From Spirochaetaceae bacterium (lineage in GTDB: Bacteria > Spirochaetota > Spirochaetia > B11-G9): a stretch of DNA of 7,786 nt. Shown here in pieces: positions 1 through 6,097 of this stretch. The notes below the pieces were generated by a model. The model saw nothing but the letters and a program-made list of their open reading frames with translations. It did not search any database and had not been told where the DNA came from. Position 1 is the stretch's first letter. Each line of letters starts with the position of its first letter. Both the position numbers and the translations under genes were made by a program. The stretch is from the NCBI GenBank assembly GCA_030643345.1, contig DAOWMA010000081.1, forward strand, positions 1-7,786. Reading direction: 5' to 3'.

Positions 1-813
1 GGCAATGGTATCCTCATTGGAGTGTTTTGCGTCTATTCCTGTTTCTATTATATTTTCCATTACATCAAAAATATTCCCGCAGGAATGGAGAAGAAAGGGG
101 ATATTTCTGGATTTAACCTTGTTTACAATTCTTTTATACTGCGGAAGAATATGTTTAATTATGGTTTTAGGGTTTAATAGCGGGGCACTTTTAAATCCCA
201 GATCATCTCCAAACCGGCCGACTGCCAGGATATCGCTGTACTCGTCAAGGAAGTGGTCCCAGGTGATGTTCAAGGCTTCTCCCACTTTTATCCAGAGGTT
301 TTCAAAGAGTTCCGGCTCGTCCATTTCCAGATAGGCGAGGTCAGTAAAGGGAACAAAGTCCTGTATTGTTTCGAATATTCCATTGCCTACACCTCCAACA
401 ATTTTCATCCCTTCCGGGAGTGTTCTGCGGATTGCATCGAAATAGATACCGAACCTTTGAAAATATTTGTCGGTTAAAGATCTCCAGGGATAGGCATCAA
501 ACTCCTCCCTGCTGCGGATTACACTTTCCGCCTGACCGATTAATCCCAGTCCTCCCTGCACAATTTCAGTGAAACACCCTTCGAAGGAGTATGTGTCATA
601 ACCGTGATTAATGTGAAACTCTGCAATATCTTTGAACAGTTCATCCAGAATTTTCGGATCTCTGCTTTCATACATTGTATTCAGATCTTTACCAAGGATG
701 GCCCCGATGACAGCTCTGTTGATATCATGCTCATAGAGAGGTATGCCTGCTGTTTTTTTGTTCCTTGCCGCATCTATTATTCTTGTATAATCGGGTGAGA
801 ATTTCTTTGCCAT
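1..813 (-). CDS. URO-D superfamily protein (methyltransferase-like), 3' end outside window
   Basis: The minus strand is open from an ATG at 813 to the left edge, giving 271 residues that begin MAKKFSPDYTRI. An AGAGGAG ribosome site (821-827) sits 7 nt before the ATG and fixes the start. The sequence looks like the uroporphyrinogen decarboxylase (URO-D) superfamily: a GDDLGFKSAPLLNP block at residues 202-215, followed by ILPQYKRI and LLHSCGNI (241-248). The His-x-Cys in LLHSCG matches the first part of the His-x-Cys...Cys zinc motif of MtaA/MtbA-type corrinoid:thiol methyltransferases; the last Cys would lie beyond the window. This argues against true HemE. Homologues are usually about 340-370 residues, so perhaps 70-100 are missing off the edge. 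Substrate is unknown. The gene is divergent from the AraC regulator and may share its control region. Confidence 0.85.
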   Translation of the reverse strand, partial: MAKKFSPDYTRIIDAARNKKTAGIPLYEHDINRAVIGAILGKDLNTMYESRDPKILDELFKDIAEFHINHGYDTYSFEGCFTEIVQGGLGLIGQAESVIRSREEFDAYPWRSLTDKYFQRFGIYFDAIRRTLPEGMKIVGGVGNGIFETIQDFVPFTDLAYLEMDEPELFENLWIKVGEALNITWDHFLDEYSDILAVGRFGDDLGFKSAPLLNPKTIIKHILPQYKRIVNKVKSRNIPFLLHSCGNIFDVMENIIETGIDAKHSNEDTIA

Positions 814-853
814 AGTTTTTCTCCTCTTATAGCTATTTTATTGCTAATATTAA

Positions 854-883
854 TTGTTAAATAAGATAAATTTGCTGTATTAT
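854..883 (+). promoter_or_regulatory. Candidate sigma-70 promoter for the AraC regulator gene
   Basis: TTGTTA (854-859) and TATTAT (878-883) are 18 bp apart, with a TG immediately before the -10 element. Transcription would start near 890, about 30 nt before the ATG at 919. It overlaps the opposing candidate promoter, so the two directions could compete. Assignment rests on consensus match alone in AT-rich sequence. Confidence 0.35.
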
Positions 884-890
884 ATGACAA
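863..890 (-). promoter_or_regulatory. Candidate sigma-70 promoter for the URO-D gene
   Basis: Read on the minus strand, TTGTCA (890-885) and TATCTT (868-863) are separated by 16 bp. Transcription would begin near 856 and leave a leader of about 40 nt before the ATG at 813. The region is very AT-rich, so chance matches are likely. It overlaps the candidate araC promoter on the other strand. Confidence 0.35.
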
Positions 891-918
891 AATTGCTTAT
901 TTGGGATATTTTATATCT

Positions 919-1743
919 ATGCTGACACAAAATCCCATAGGGATTAAATTTGAAGAAAGAGGTCTCTCAGAAACTCAGCCTGTAAAATTTCATAAAAGAT
1001 CTTTTTATGAGGATGTTAATATAAAGATGCACTATCACAGCAGTCTGGAAATAAATCTCTGTAAAAATGTAAAAGGATCACTGATTGTAGAAGGATTTAA
1101 ATTCCCCCTAAATGATTATTCTCTGGTTCTTCTTTATCCAAATGTTCTACATTCGTACAATATTTCAGGAAATGGCGGGGAGATTAAAGTTTGGCATATT
1201 GGACTAAATCTCTTCCCTTTTTTGGATGGCAGAAAGATGGAGAGCTATCTGGAGAGGAAACATAAGTCGGTTATTATGAAAAAAGACCATAAAAATTGTA
1301 CAGAAGATCTATTAAATCTTCTTTCAACTGGAAAGAAGTTTCTTCAGGCTTCCGTTTTGTTGAAATTGTTTGATGAAATTCTGGAAAGTGGTAATGAACA
1401 GTCTGCCTGGTATCTGGCAGATCCATTTCTTCAAAAAATTATTTCTTACGCAGAGATGAACTTCCATTCCAGAATTCCATTGGATGATGCTGCCTCGGTT
1501 GTTCATCTTAGCCGTTATTATTTCTGTAGAAAGTTTAAAACCAGGACAGGATCAACCTTTAATGAGTACATAAATAATCTGAGAATGGAAAACAGTATTA
1601 TTTGTCTGAATAAAGGTATGTCTGTATCACAGGCTGCAGTTGAATCCGGGTTTGAAGATATATCCTATTTTATCAAAAGGTTTCGGAGGATGTATGGAGT
1701 TACTCCGGGTACATATCTATCAGGAAATTCAACTGTTGGATAA
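919..1743 (+). CDS. AraC family transcriptional regulator with N-terminal cupin-like domain
   Basis: Predicted 274-residue DNA-binding regulator. The N-terminal half (about 10-105) resembles an AraC cupin sensor domain, with the HxH of MHYHSSLEI at residues 37-45 and a later YPNVLHSY strand. The C-terminal hundred residues form the two-HTH AraC/XylS domain: IPLDDAASVVHLSRYYFCRKF holds the first HTH (186-206), and MSVSQAAVESGF...YFIKRFRRMYGVTP is the family's typical second HTH and signature (234-263). I chose the ATG at 919; an in-frame TTG at 901 would add six residues. Neither has a good Shine-Dalgarno sequence, so the start is uncertain. It is divergent from the URO-D gene and upstream of the sugar genes, so a sugar-responsive activator of one or both is plausible. 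Its ligand cannot be told from sequence. Confidence 0.92.
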   Translation: MLTQNPIGIKFEERGLSETQPVKFHKRSFYEDVNIKMHYHSSLEINLCKNVKGSLIVEGFKFPLNDYSLVLLYPNVLHSYNISGNGGEIKVWHIGLNLFPFLDGRKMESYLERKHKSVIMKKDHKNCTEDLLNLLSTGKKFLQASVLLKLFDEILESGNEQSAWYLADPFLQKIISYAEMNFHSRIPLDDAASVVHLSRYYFCRKFKTRTGSTFNEYINNLRMENSIICLNKGMSVSQAAVESGFEDISYFIKRFRRMYGVTPGTYLSGNSTVG

Positions 1744-1868
1744 TTTTTTGGAATAGATATGATAATTTGAACTAGTGGTGCCCATTTACTGTTCTCTCTG
1801 ATATATTTGATGTGAAAATACTAAGGCAATAAGGTTTGCACCCGGGTCACCTGGTTTGGATTGAATAT

Positions 1869-1884
1869 TCCTGTTAATACAGGA
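1869..1884. promoter_or_regulatory. 16-bp inverted repeat, candidate operator upstream of the operon
   Basis: TCCTGTTAATACAGGA consists of two perfect 6-bp arms around TAAT. It directly abuts the candidate -35 element at 1885. The spacer and arms would suit a dimeric repressor or activator. It has no central CG of the kind common in LacI-family operators, so I do not link it to the LacI relic. No U-run follows, which argues against a terminator for araC. Confidence 0.35.
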
Positions 1885-1912
1885 TTGTGATAATTGTTCA
1901 GATAAATATATT
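1885..1912 (+). promoter_or_regulatory. Candidate sigma-70 promoter for the SGNH-ROK-isomerase operon
   Basis: TTGTGA (1885-1890) and TATATT (1907-1912) are separated by 16 bp. Transcription would start near 1919, leaving a leader of about 55 nt before the GTG at 1975. This is the best consensus match I found in the 231-bp gap between araC and the hydrolase gene; otherwise I see no gene or relic in that gap. Confidence 0.35.
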
Positions 1913-1961
1913 TTTAGAGTTGAGTAAAAACCAGGAGCCTGAAATAATACTCTAAAACCAT

Positions 1962-1968
1962 AGGAGGT
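1962..1968 (+). promoter_or_regulatory. Ribosome binding site fixing a GTG start
   Basis: AGGAGGT, a near-perfect Shine-Dalgarno sequence, lies 6 nt before GTG at 1975. It settles the non-ATG start of the SGNH hydrolase, since the GDSN catalytic block begins only seven residues later. Confidence 0.85.
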
Positions 1969-1974
1969 AGTATT

Positions 1975-2604
1975 GTGTTTGAAATCTTATGTTATGGAGA
2001 TTCGAACACCTGGGGTTATATCCCAGGTTCAGGGGAAAGATATTGCCGGAATGTGCGTTGGACCGGAATAATGAGATCAAAACTTGGAGAAGAATTCCAT
2101 ATAGTTGAAGAGGGGCTTAATGGCAGGACCACAGTATGGGATGATCCTGTGGAGGGGCACAAGAATGGGAAAACTTATCTTCCCCCCTGTCTGGAAAGTC
2201 ATAAACCTCTATCTCTGGTTATTATAATGCTTGGTACAAATGACCTCAAAGTCAGATACTCGGTCCCGACTTTTGATATTGCTCTTAGTGTCGGGGCCCT
2301 GGTTGACATAGTCCAAAAAAGTGGTACGGGAGTAGATGGGAAAAGCCCTGAGATTATTTTACTTGCACCACCCCCTTTAGGTAAGGTAACGGAATTTGCT
2401 GAACTTCTTGAAGGGGGAGAAAAAAAGTCGGGGAAATTCGGTATATATTATAAGAATACAGCAAAAGAATTTAACTGCCATTTCATTGACACCGGGACCA
2501 TAATAAAATCAAGTGACATTGACGGGGTACATCTGAGCAAGGAGAGTCACAAAATTCTTGGAGAAAAAATTGCAGGACTTGTAAAAACCATATTAACGGA
2601 ATAG
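1975..2604 (+). CDS. SGNH/GDSL-family hydrolase (esterase/acyl esterase)
   Basis: A 209-residue protein without signal peptide, so probably cytoplasmic. All SGNH blocks are present: CYGDSNTWG with nucleophile Ser10, Gly50 in EEGLNGRTT, LGTND with Asn89, and DGVHLS with Asp183 and His186 completing the triad. The RWTGIM, EEGLNGRTT, DDP and IIMLGTND pattern resembles the arylesterase/acyltransferase subgroup that includes Mycobacterium smegmatis MsAcT. The family hydrolyses esters; in this setting removal of acetyl or other acyl groups from sugars is an inference. The GTG start is supported by a strong ribosome site at 1962-1968. The stop TAG at 2602 is followed in the same frame by the LacI-like relic. 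It is the first gene of the presumed operon. Confidence 0.9.
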   Translation: MFEILCYGDSNTWGYIPGSGERYCRNVRWTGIMRSKLGEEFHIVEEGLNGRTTVWDDPVEGHKNGKTYLPPCLESHKPLSLVIIMLGTNDLKVRYSVPTFDIALSVGALVDIVQKSGTGVDGKSPEIILLAPPPLGKVTEFAELLEGGEKKSGKFGIYYKNTAKEFNCHFIDTGTIIKSSDIDGVHLSKESHKILGEKIAGLVKTILTE

Positions 2605-2607
2605 TTT

Positions 2608-2763
2608 TGTATTGGCAGGGTATCTGTTTCAAGGGCATTAAGGGGTGGTTTACGGGTGCATCCCGATACACAGAGCCGGATAAAATTTTTAGGAAAGAAG
2701 TTAAACTATGTACCTAATCAGGTCGCAATAGGTCTGATTACAGGTAAGACAAGAGCAATTGGA
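2608..2763 (+). pseudogene. Relic of a LacI-family regulator: DNA-binding domain fragment only
   Basis: Translating from 2620 in the frame of the upstream hydrolase gives VSVSRALRG, then RVHPDTQSRI, LNYVPNQVA and LITGKTRAIG. In that order these are the hallmarks of a LacI/GalR HTH and hinge: VSRAL-G, V-P-T--RI, L-Y-PN--A and L-TGKT--IG. The first helix and start codon are missing; the preceding codons (FCIGR) do not fit the family. Homology stops exactly at ATTGGA (2758-2763), where the ligand-binding domain of about 270 residues should begin. The ROK ribosome site lies in these last bases. So roughly 50 codons survive from a gene normally about 330 codons long. There is no internal stop within the relic, which suggests a fairly recent loss or constraint. 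It is unlikely to be translated into a working repressor. Confidence 0.8.
2711..2746 (+). repeat. Inverted repeat (potential RNA hairpin) before the ROK gene
   Basis: TACCTAATCAG (2711-2721) pairs completely with CTGATTACAGGTA (2734-2746) if two bases (CA) bulge out, leaving a 12-nt loop. It ends 14 nt before the ROK ribosome site. It lies in sequence that encodes the LacI-like PNQVAIGLITG stretch, so it may be accidental. No T-run follows, so it is not an intrinsic terminator. Confidence 0.4.
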
Positions 2764-2764
2764 G
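2761..2764 (+). promoter_or_regulatory. Ribosome binding site deciding the ROK start
   Basis: GGAG lies 6 nt before ATG 2771. An in-frame TTG at 2759 would overlap this site and add four residues, so ATG 2771 is preferred; the encoded MRLGIDFGGT is also the expected N-terminus of a ROK protein. Confidence 0.7.
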
Positions 2765-2770
2765 ATAAGA

Positions 2771-3694
2771 ATGAGATTAGGTATCGATTTTGGAGGGACC
2801 AATATTAAATTCGGGATTTTTTCCGAGGATGGTGAAACTGTTTCCTTCGAAAGCCGCAGGTTAACAAATTTTACCGGTCCCGGGAATCTTCTGAAAAATA
2901 TTACCGATTATGCTGCTGCATTTGCAGGGGACAAACCTGTAGTAAGCGGCGGGTTCTGTGTTAAGGGATTAATAATACCGGAAACAGGAATAATGGAGAG
3001 TGATGTGGGTGCAGGAGAGTTATTTAAGGGAATAAATATGAAAGAGGTATTTTCTGATAGTTTGAATATTCCGTTTTCCGTAGACAATGATGCCCGTGCC
3101 TATACCTGGGGTGAATGGAAATTCGGAGCAGGAAGGGGCAGCAGGAATATGGTTTGTGTAACTCTTGGAACAGGTATCGGTACTTCCAGGATTGTAGATG
3201 GAAAGCTGTTTTTTGGAGATAATATTCTGGAGGGACTTCTCGGCGGGCATATAAGTATAGACCGGAACGGCCCGGAATGTCTTTGTGGAAACAGAGGGTG
3301 TCTGGAATATTACTGTTCCGCTACCGGACTGGCAGCACAGATTGCAAAAGACCACCCGGAACTTCGGGGGCAGGGGGACATATTACCCCTGTTCTTCAGA
3401 GAGATCGAATCAGGGATTACAAAGTATAAAAAAATATTGAATATTTTTTTGGATAACCTGACTATAGGACTGGTGAATCTGATCCATGCCTATCAGCCGG
3501 AACTTATTGTTCTTGGCGGTGGTCTTTTTAAGAGTGGTCATCTATTGGTGCCGGAGCTTAAGAAGCGTATTGATCGGAGATCATGGACCTTTCCCCCGGG
3601 AAGGGTAGAAATTCGCACTGCACAAATGATTGACCAGGCGGCAGCTAAGGGGATAGCTTTTTATCCCGGTACAGGGAGCAGTGATGAAAAATAA
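2771..3694 (+). CDS. ROK-family sugar kinase (glucokinase/fructokinase/mannokinase type)
   Basis: A 307-residue protein of normal length for a ROK kinase that lacks a regulatory HTH. The ATP phosphate motif is GIDFGGTNIK (4-13). VDNDARA (104-110) contains the catalytic Asp107 expected in the ROK sugar kinases, and LGTGIGTS (132-139) is the second nucleotide loop. His160 with CLCGNRGCLE (170-179) forms the ROK zinc site, and Glu179 is the usual sugar contact. The C-terminal LIVLGGGLFKSG (245-256) is also typical. One oddity: the Glu normally found three residues before the zinc His (E-x-GH) is Leu157 here. The likely role is ATP-dependent phosphorylation of a hexose at C6; its place beside the isomerase and mannosidase makes mannose or fructose plausible, but substrate cannot be read from sequence. 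Its end overlaps the next gene by 11 bp, so the two are translationally linked. Confidence 0.92.
   Translation: MRLGIDFGGTNIKFGIFSEDGETVSFESRRLTNFTGPGNLLKNITDYAAAFAGDKPVVSGGFCVKGLIIPETGIMESDVGAGELFKGINMKEVFSDSLNIPFSVDNDARAYTWGEWKFGAGRGSRNMVCVTLGTGIGTSRIVDGKLFFGDNILEGLLGGHISIDRNGPECLCGNRGCLEYYCSATGLAAQIAKDHPELRGQGDILPLFFREIESGITKYKKILNIFLDNLTIGLVNLIHAYQPELIVLGGGLFKSGHLLVPELKKRIDRRSWTFPPGRVEIRTAQMIDQAAAKGIAFYPGTGSSDEK
3673..3678 (+). promoter_or_regulatory. Ribosome binding site of the isomerase gene inside the ROK coding region
   Basis: AGGGAG is 5 nt before ATG 3684. A GTG directly before it (3681) is also in frame and would leave only 2 nt of spacing, so ATG is the better start. Confidence 0.65.
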
Positions 3695-5531
3695 AGAGGA
3701 CCCTTTTGAAGTTCCCATTCCTGAGGATTCCATTGTTTATCCGCGTGGAGTCTATAACTGCTTTCCGGTTTTTCCCATAAGTACCGGACAAATAGGTACC
3801 GGGTTTGCCGGGCTGGCAAAACTGATAAAAGAGGAAAGAAATAAAGGACTTCGTGTTCTGGGTATTGATGGTTTTAATGGAGTTGACTGGGAGGTTTTTC
3901 GTGAATCTCTGGATAGAGAGCTTAAAGATTTAGCAATTACTGCCGGATGGAATCCAATGGAGAAATGTCTTCTGCCGGAGGATATTATATTTAACAGAAT
4001 TGGCCCATTTCTCGGGGGGGATGATCCGCTTTTTGGGAGAAATTTCCCACTGGGGCTTGATCTGTTTTTTGATACTGAGAGGATTGCTGACTTTCGCTAC
4101 AAAGCATCAACAGCCAGGAGTGGTGAACATGGTTTATATGGTGATTTGATGATATTTTACGGCTGTGGTGCTGTTCTTTTGGAGCTGTTGGATCGTATAT
4201 GGTATATTGATCTGCCTAAAGATATTGTTCAGGATAAGGCACGGCAGGGGAAGGTAAGGAATCTGGGGAGTAAGCAGAATATTTCTTTTGGTAATTTTTA
4301 TAAGAGGTCATATTTTGTGGACTGGCCCGCTCTGAACCGGCAGAAACAAAGACTTCTTCCCGATATTGATCTGCTGATAGACTCAAAGGATTGCAGTAAT
4401 CCTTCATATATTTCTGGGAATGATTTTAAAACTGCATTATATGAGGTCTCAGGAAATCCTTTCAGGGTGAGACCCTGGTTCTACCCAGGCCCATGGGGTG
4501 GTAAATATATGCAGGGGCACATGGGCCTTGATCCCGAATTGCCAAATATTGCCTGGTCGTTTGAAGAAATTGTCCCGGAAAACGGGATTGTTCTGGGAAG
4601 AGAGAGTAAAGAGCTTGAATTTTCCTTTGACTGGCTCATGTTTAAGGAAAATAAAAGGGTCCTTGGAGAAGCCGCAGGTGTTTTCAGATATGAATGGCCA
4701 ATTCGTTTCGATTATCTGGATACTATTGATGGTGGAAACCTTTCAGTACAAGTCCATCCCAGACCGGATTTTATAAGGAAAAATTTTGGGGAAACCTATA
4801 CCCAGGACGAAACCTATTACATTGTGAATTCCAAGGGAGAATCCAGGGTCTATCTTGGTCTCACTGAATCCTGTGACCCTGTTGAGTTTAAAACAGCGCT
4901 CCTTGAATCAGCTGAAAAAAGAACTAAGCTGGACCTTGATCGCTATGTGAATAGTGAGTCCAGTAAGCCGCATGATCTTTTTCTTATTCCCAACGGGACT
5001 GTTCATTGTAGCGGTAGTGGGAATATGGTCCTGGAAATAAGTGCTACTCCCAACATTTTTACTTTCAAAATATATGATTACCTCAGAAAAGATCTGGAGG
5101 GAAATCTTAGATCTATGAATGTTGAAAGGGCTTTTGAAAATATCCGGTTGGAACGAAGAGAAAATTGGGTAAAAGATAATCTGTTGGCTAAGCCCAAATT
5201 GTTCAATGAAGGTAATGGCTGGAAGGATTATATTTTATATGACAAACCTTTTTCTTTTTATAATATTCACAGAATTGAATTTGCAGACTATGCAGAATAC
5301 GATACTGAAGGACGAGGTCTTACTTTGAATCTTGTTGAGGGTGAGAAAATTGTTATTACCACAGATGAAGGCAGAGAATTTATACTATGTAGATTTGAAA
5401 CAATGTTAATCCCTGCAGCAACCGGAAAGTTTGAAATCAGGAATATTGGGACTGGATTCTGTCGATTGATTCTCGTATATGTAAAACCAGGAGCCGGAAA
5501 GGACACCGCCCTGAATAATCCGGTTAGCTGA
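3684..5531 (+). CDS. Class I mannose-6-phosphate isomerase with extra N-terminal kinase-like domain
   Basis: This 615-residue protein is far longer than a usual ManA-type isomerase (310-390). Residues about 262-615 look like a full class I enzyme: RPWFYPGPWGG near its beginning, FDYLDTIDGGNLSVQVHP with Gln356 and His358, DETYYI with Glu376, and IPNGTVHCSG with His441, which together give the expected metal ligands. It should interconvert mannose 6-phosphate and fructose 6-phosphate. The catalytic Arg of Y-R-x-YD in shorter bacterial enzymes aligns with Lys462 (TFKIYDYLR). Residues about 20-240 resemble a uridine-kinase-like P-loop fold: LRVLGIDGFNGVDWEVF sits where the Walker A motif would be but lacks its Lys, and FYGCGAVLLELLDRIWYIDLP and YKRSYFVDWP follow. 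The domain may be a non-catalytic or altered kinase. No signal peptide. The gene overlaps ROK and lies 41 bp before the mannosidase relic. Confidence 0.88.
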   Translation: MKNKEDPFEVPIPEDSIVYPRGVYNCFPVFPISTGQIGTGFAGLAKLIKEERNKGLRVLGIDGFNGVDWEVFRESLDRELKDLAITAGWNPMEKCLLPEDIIFNRIGPFLGGDDPLFGRNFPLGLDLFFDTERIADFRYKASTARSGEHGLYGDLMIFYGCGAVLLELLDRIWYIDLPKDIVQDKARQGKVRNLGSKQNISFGNFYKRSYFVDWPALNRQKQRLLPDIDLLIDSKDCSNPSYISGNDFKTALYEVSGNPFRVRPWFYPGPWGGKYMQGHMGLDPELPNIAWSFEEIVPENGIVLGRESKELEFSFDWLMFKENKRVLGEAAGVFRYEWPIRFDYLDTIDGGNLSVQVHPRPDFIRKNFGETYTQDETYYIVNSKGESRVYLGLTESCDPVEFKTALLESAEKRTKLDLDRYVNSESSKPHDLFLIPNGTVHCSGSGNMVLEISATPNIFTFKIYDYLRKDLEGNLRSMNVERAFENIRLERRENWVKDNLLAKPKLFNEGNGWKDYILYDKPFSFYNIHRIEFADYAEYDTEGRGLTLNLVEGEKIVITTDEGREFILCRFETMLIPAATGKFEIRNIGTGFCRLILVYVKPGAGKDTALNNPVS

Positions 5532-5559
5532 TATGAATGTAAAATTTAGAAAAAGGTTT

Positions 5560-5566
5560 GGAGGAG
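5560..5566 (+). promoter_or_regulatory. Ribosome binding site of the broken mannosidase gene
   Basis: GGAGGAG lies 6 nt before ATG 5573. A TTG at 5558 in the same frame overlaps this site and is therefore not the start. The site is intact although the gene behind it is disrupted. Confidence 0.75.
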
Positions 5567-5572
5567 TTTATA

Positions 5573-6097
5573 ATGCACGACATCCGTTGGACTATCGAGA
5601 AAATTGAGAAACGAATAGATATAATAAAGGAGCTGGTATATACAGAGAAAGTACTTTTACCACCTTTTAAATATTTTGAATATCATCAGGCAGTACCAAA
5701 AGCTCCGGACATTATTAATGATGATTCCTCTTGGGAAATTATTGAGTTTGGAACTTACTGGGGTAAATGGAAGACAAATTTTATTCTGCAGACAAGATTT
5801 CTCATTTCAGGTGAATCACCGGGTGATTGTGAAACTGCTTTATACCTTCCACTGGGAGAGGCAGGCGATTTCAGCTATCCTGAAGGGCTAATCTATATTG
5901 ATGGAACACCCATTGCTTCATGTGATCGTCATCATCAGGAAATACTTTTTCCCGGAGAATATATCGATTCCCGGGAGCATATACTCACAATTTACGGCTG
6001 GACGGGACTTGGAGGTTTTCCTACGGAAGATGAATGCCAGACTGCTGATGCGGGAATGTTAAAGTTACAGCTTCAGGACATGCTCATCTGGATGTAG
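5573..6097 (+). pseudogene. GH38 relic, fragment 1: N-terminal domain
   Basis: ATG 5573 starts a 174-residue frame: MHDIRWTIEKIEKRI helix, then WEIIEFGTYWGKWKTNF and HHQEILFPGEYIDSREHILTIYGWTG, which match the N-terminal non-catalytic domain that precedes GH38 barrels. Family likeness ends around GGFPTEDE (about 6030). The segment that should follow, roughly 80-100 residues of mainly helical linker before the zinc HxD motif, is absent. The last dozen codons before the stop at 6095 read the catalytic start in the wrong frame. A stable short protein could be made from this frame, but it would lack the active site. Confidence 0.8.

Larger units (their letters stand above)
841..897. repeat. Three phased TTGCT direct repeats, candidate AraC-type operator
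   Basis: TTGCT occurs at 841-845, 872-876 and 893-897, each inside AT-rich flanks (TTGCTAAT, TTGCTGTAT, TTGCTTAT). The spacings are 31 bp and 21 bp, close to three and two helical turns, so all copies face the same side of the DNA. AraC-family proteins commonly bind direct half-sites about 21 bp apart. Both candidate promoters lie within the array. The 5-bp core is short, so this remains a hypothesis. Confidence 0.35.

Noticed and set aside
1..798. Several plus-strand open frames opposite the URO-D gene
   Set aside because: They are antisense to a clear minus-strand protein with family motifs and a good ribosome site; none has a recognisable motif or ribosome site.
1744..1868. Possible terminator or small gene after araC
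   Set aside because: No stable stem followed by T-run and no frame with a ribosome site was found; ACCCGGGT near 1850 is only a short palindrome.
1932..1941. CAGGAGCCTG inverted repeat in the hydrolase leader
   Set aside because: Four-base arms with a two-base centre are expected by chance and have no follow-up signal such as a T-run.
1946..1974. AATACT and AGTATT arms flanking the Shine-Dalgarno of the hydrolase
   Set aside because: Six AT-rich pairs around a 17-nt loop would be weak and leave the ribosome site unpaired, so a regulatory hairpin is not supported.
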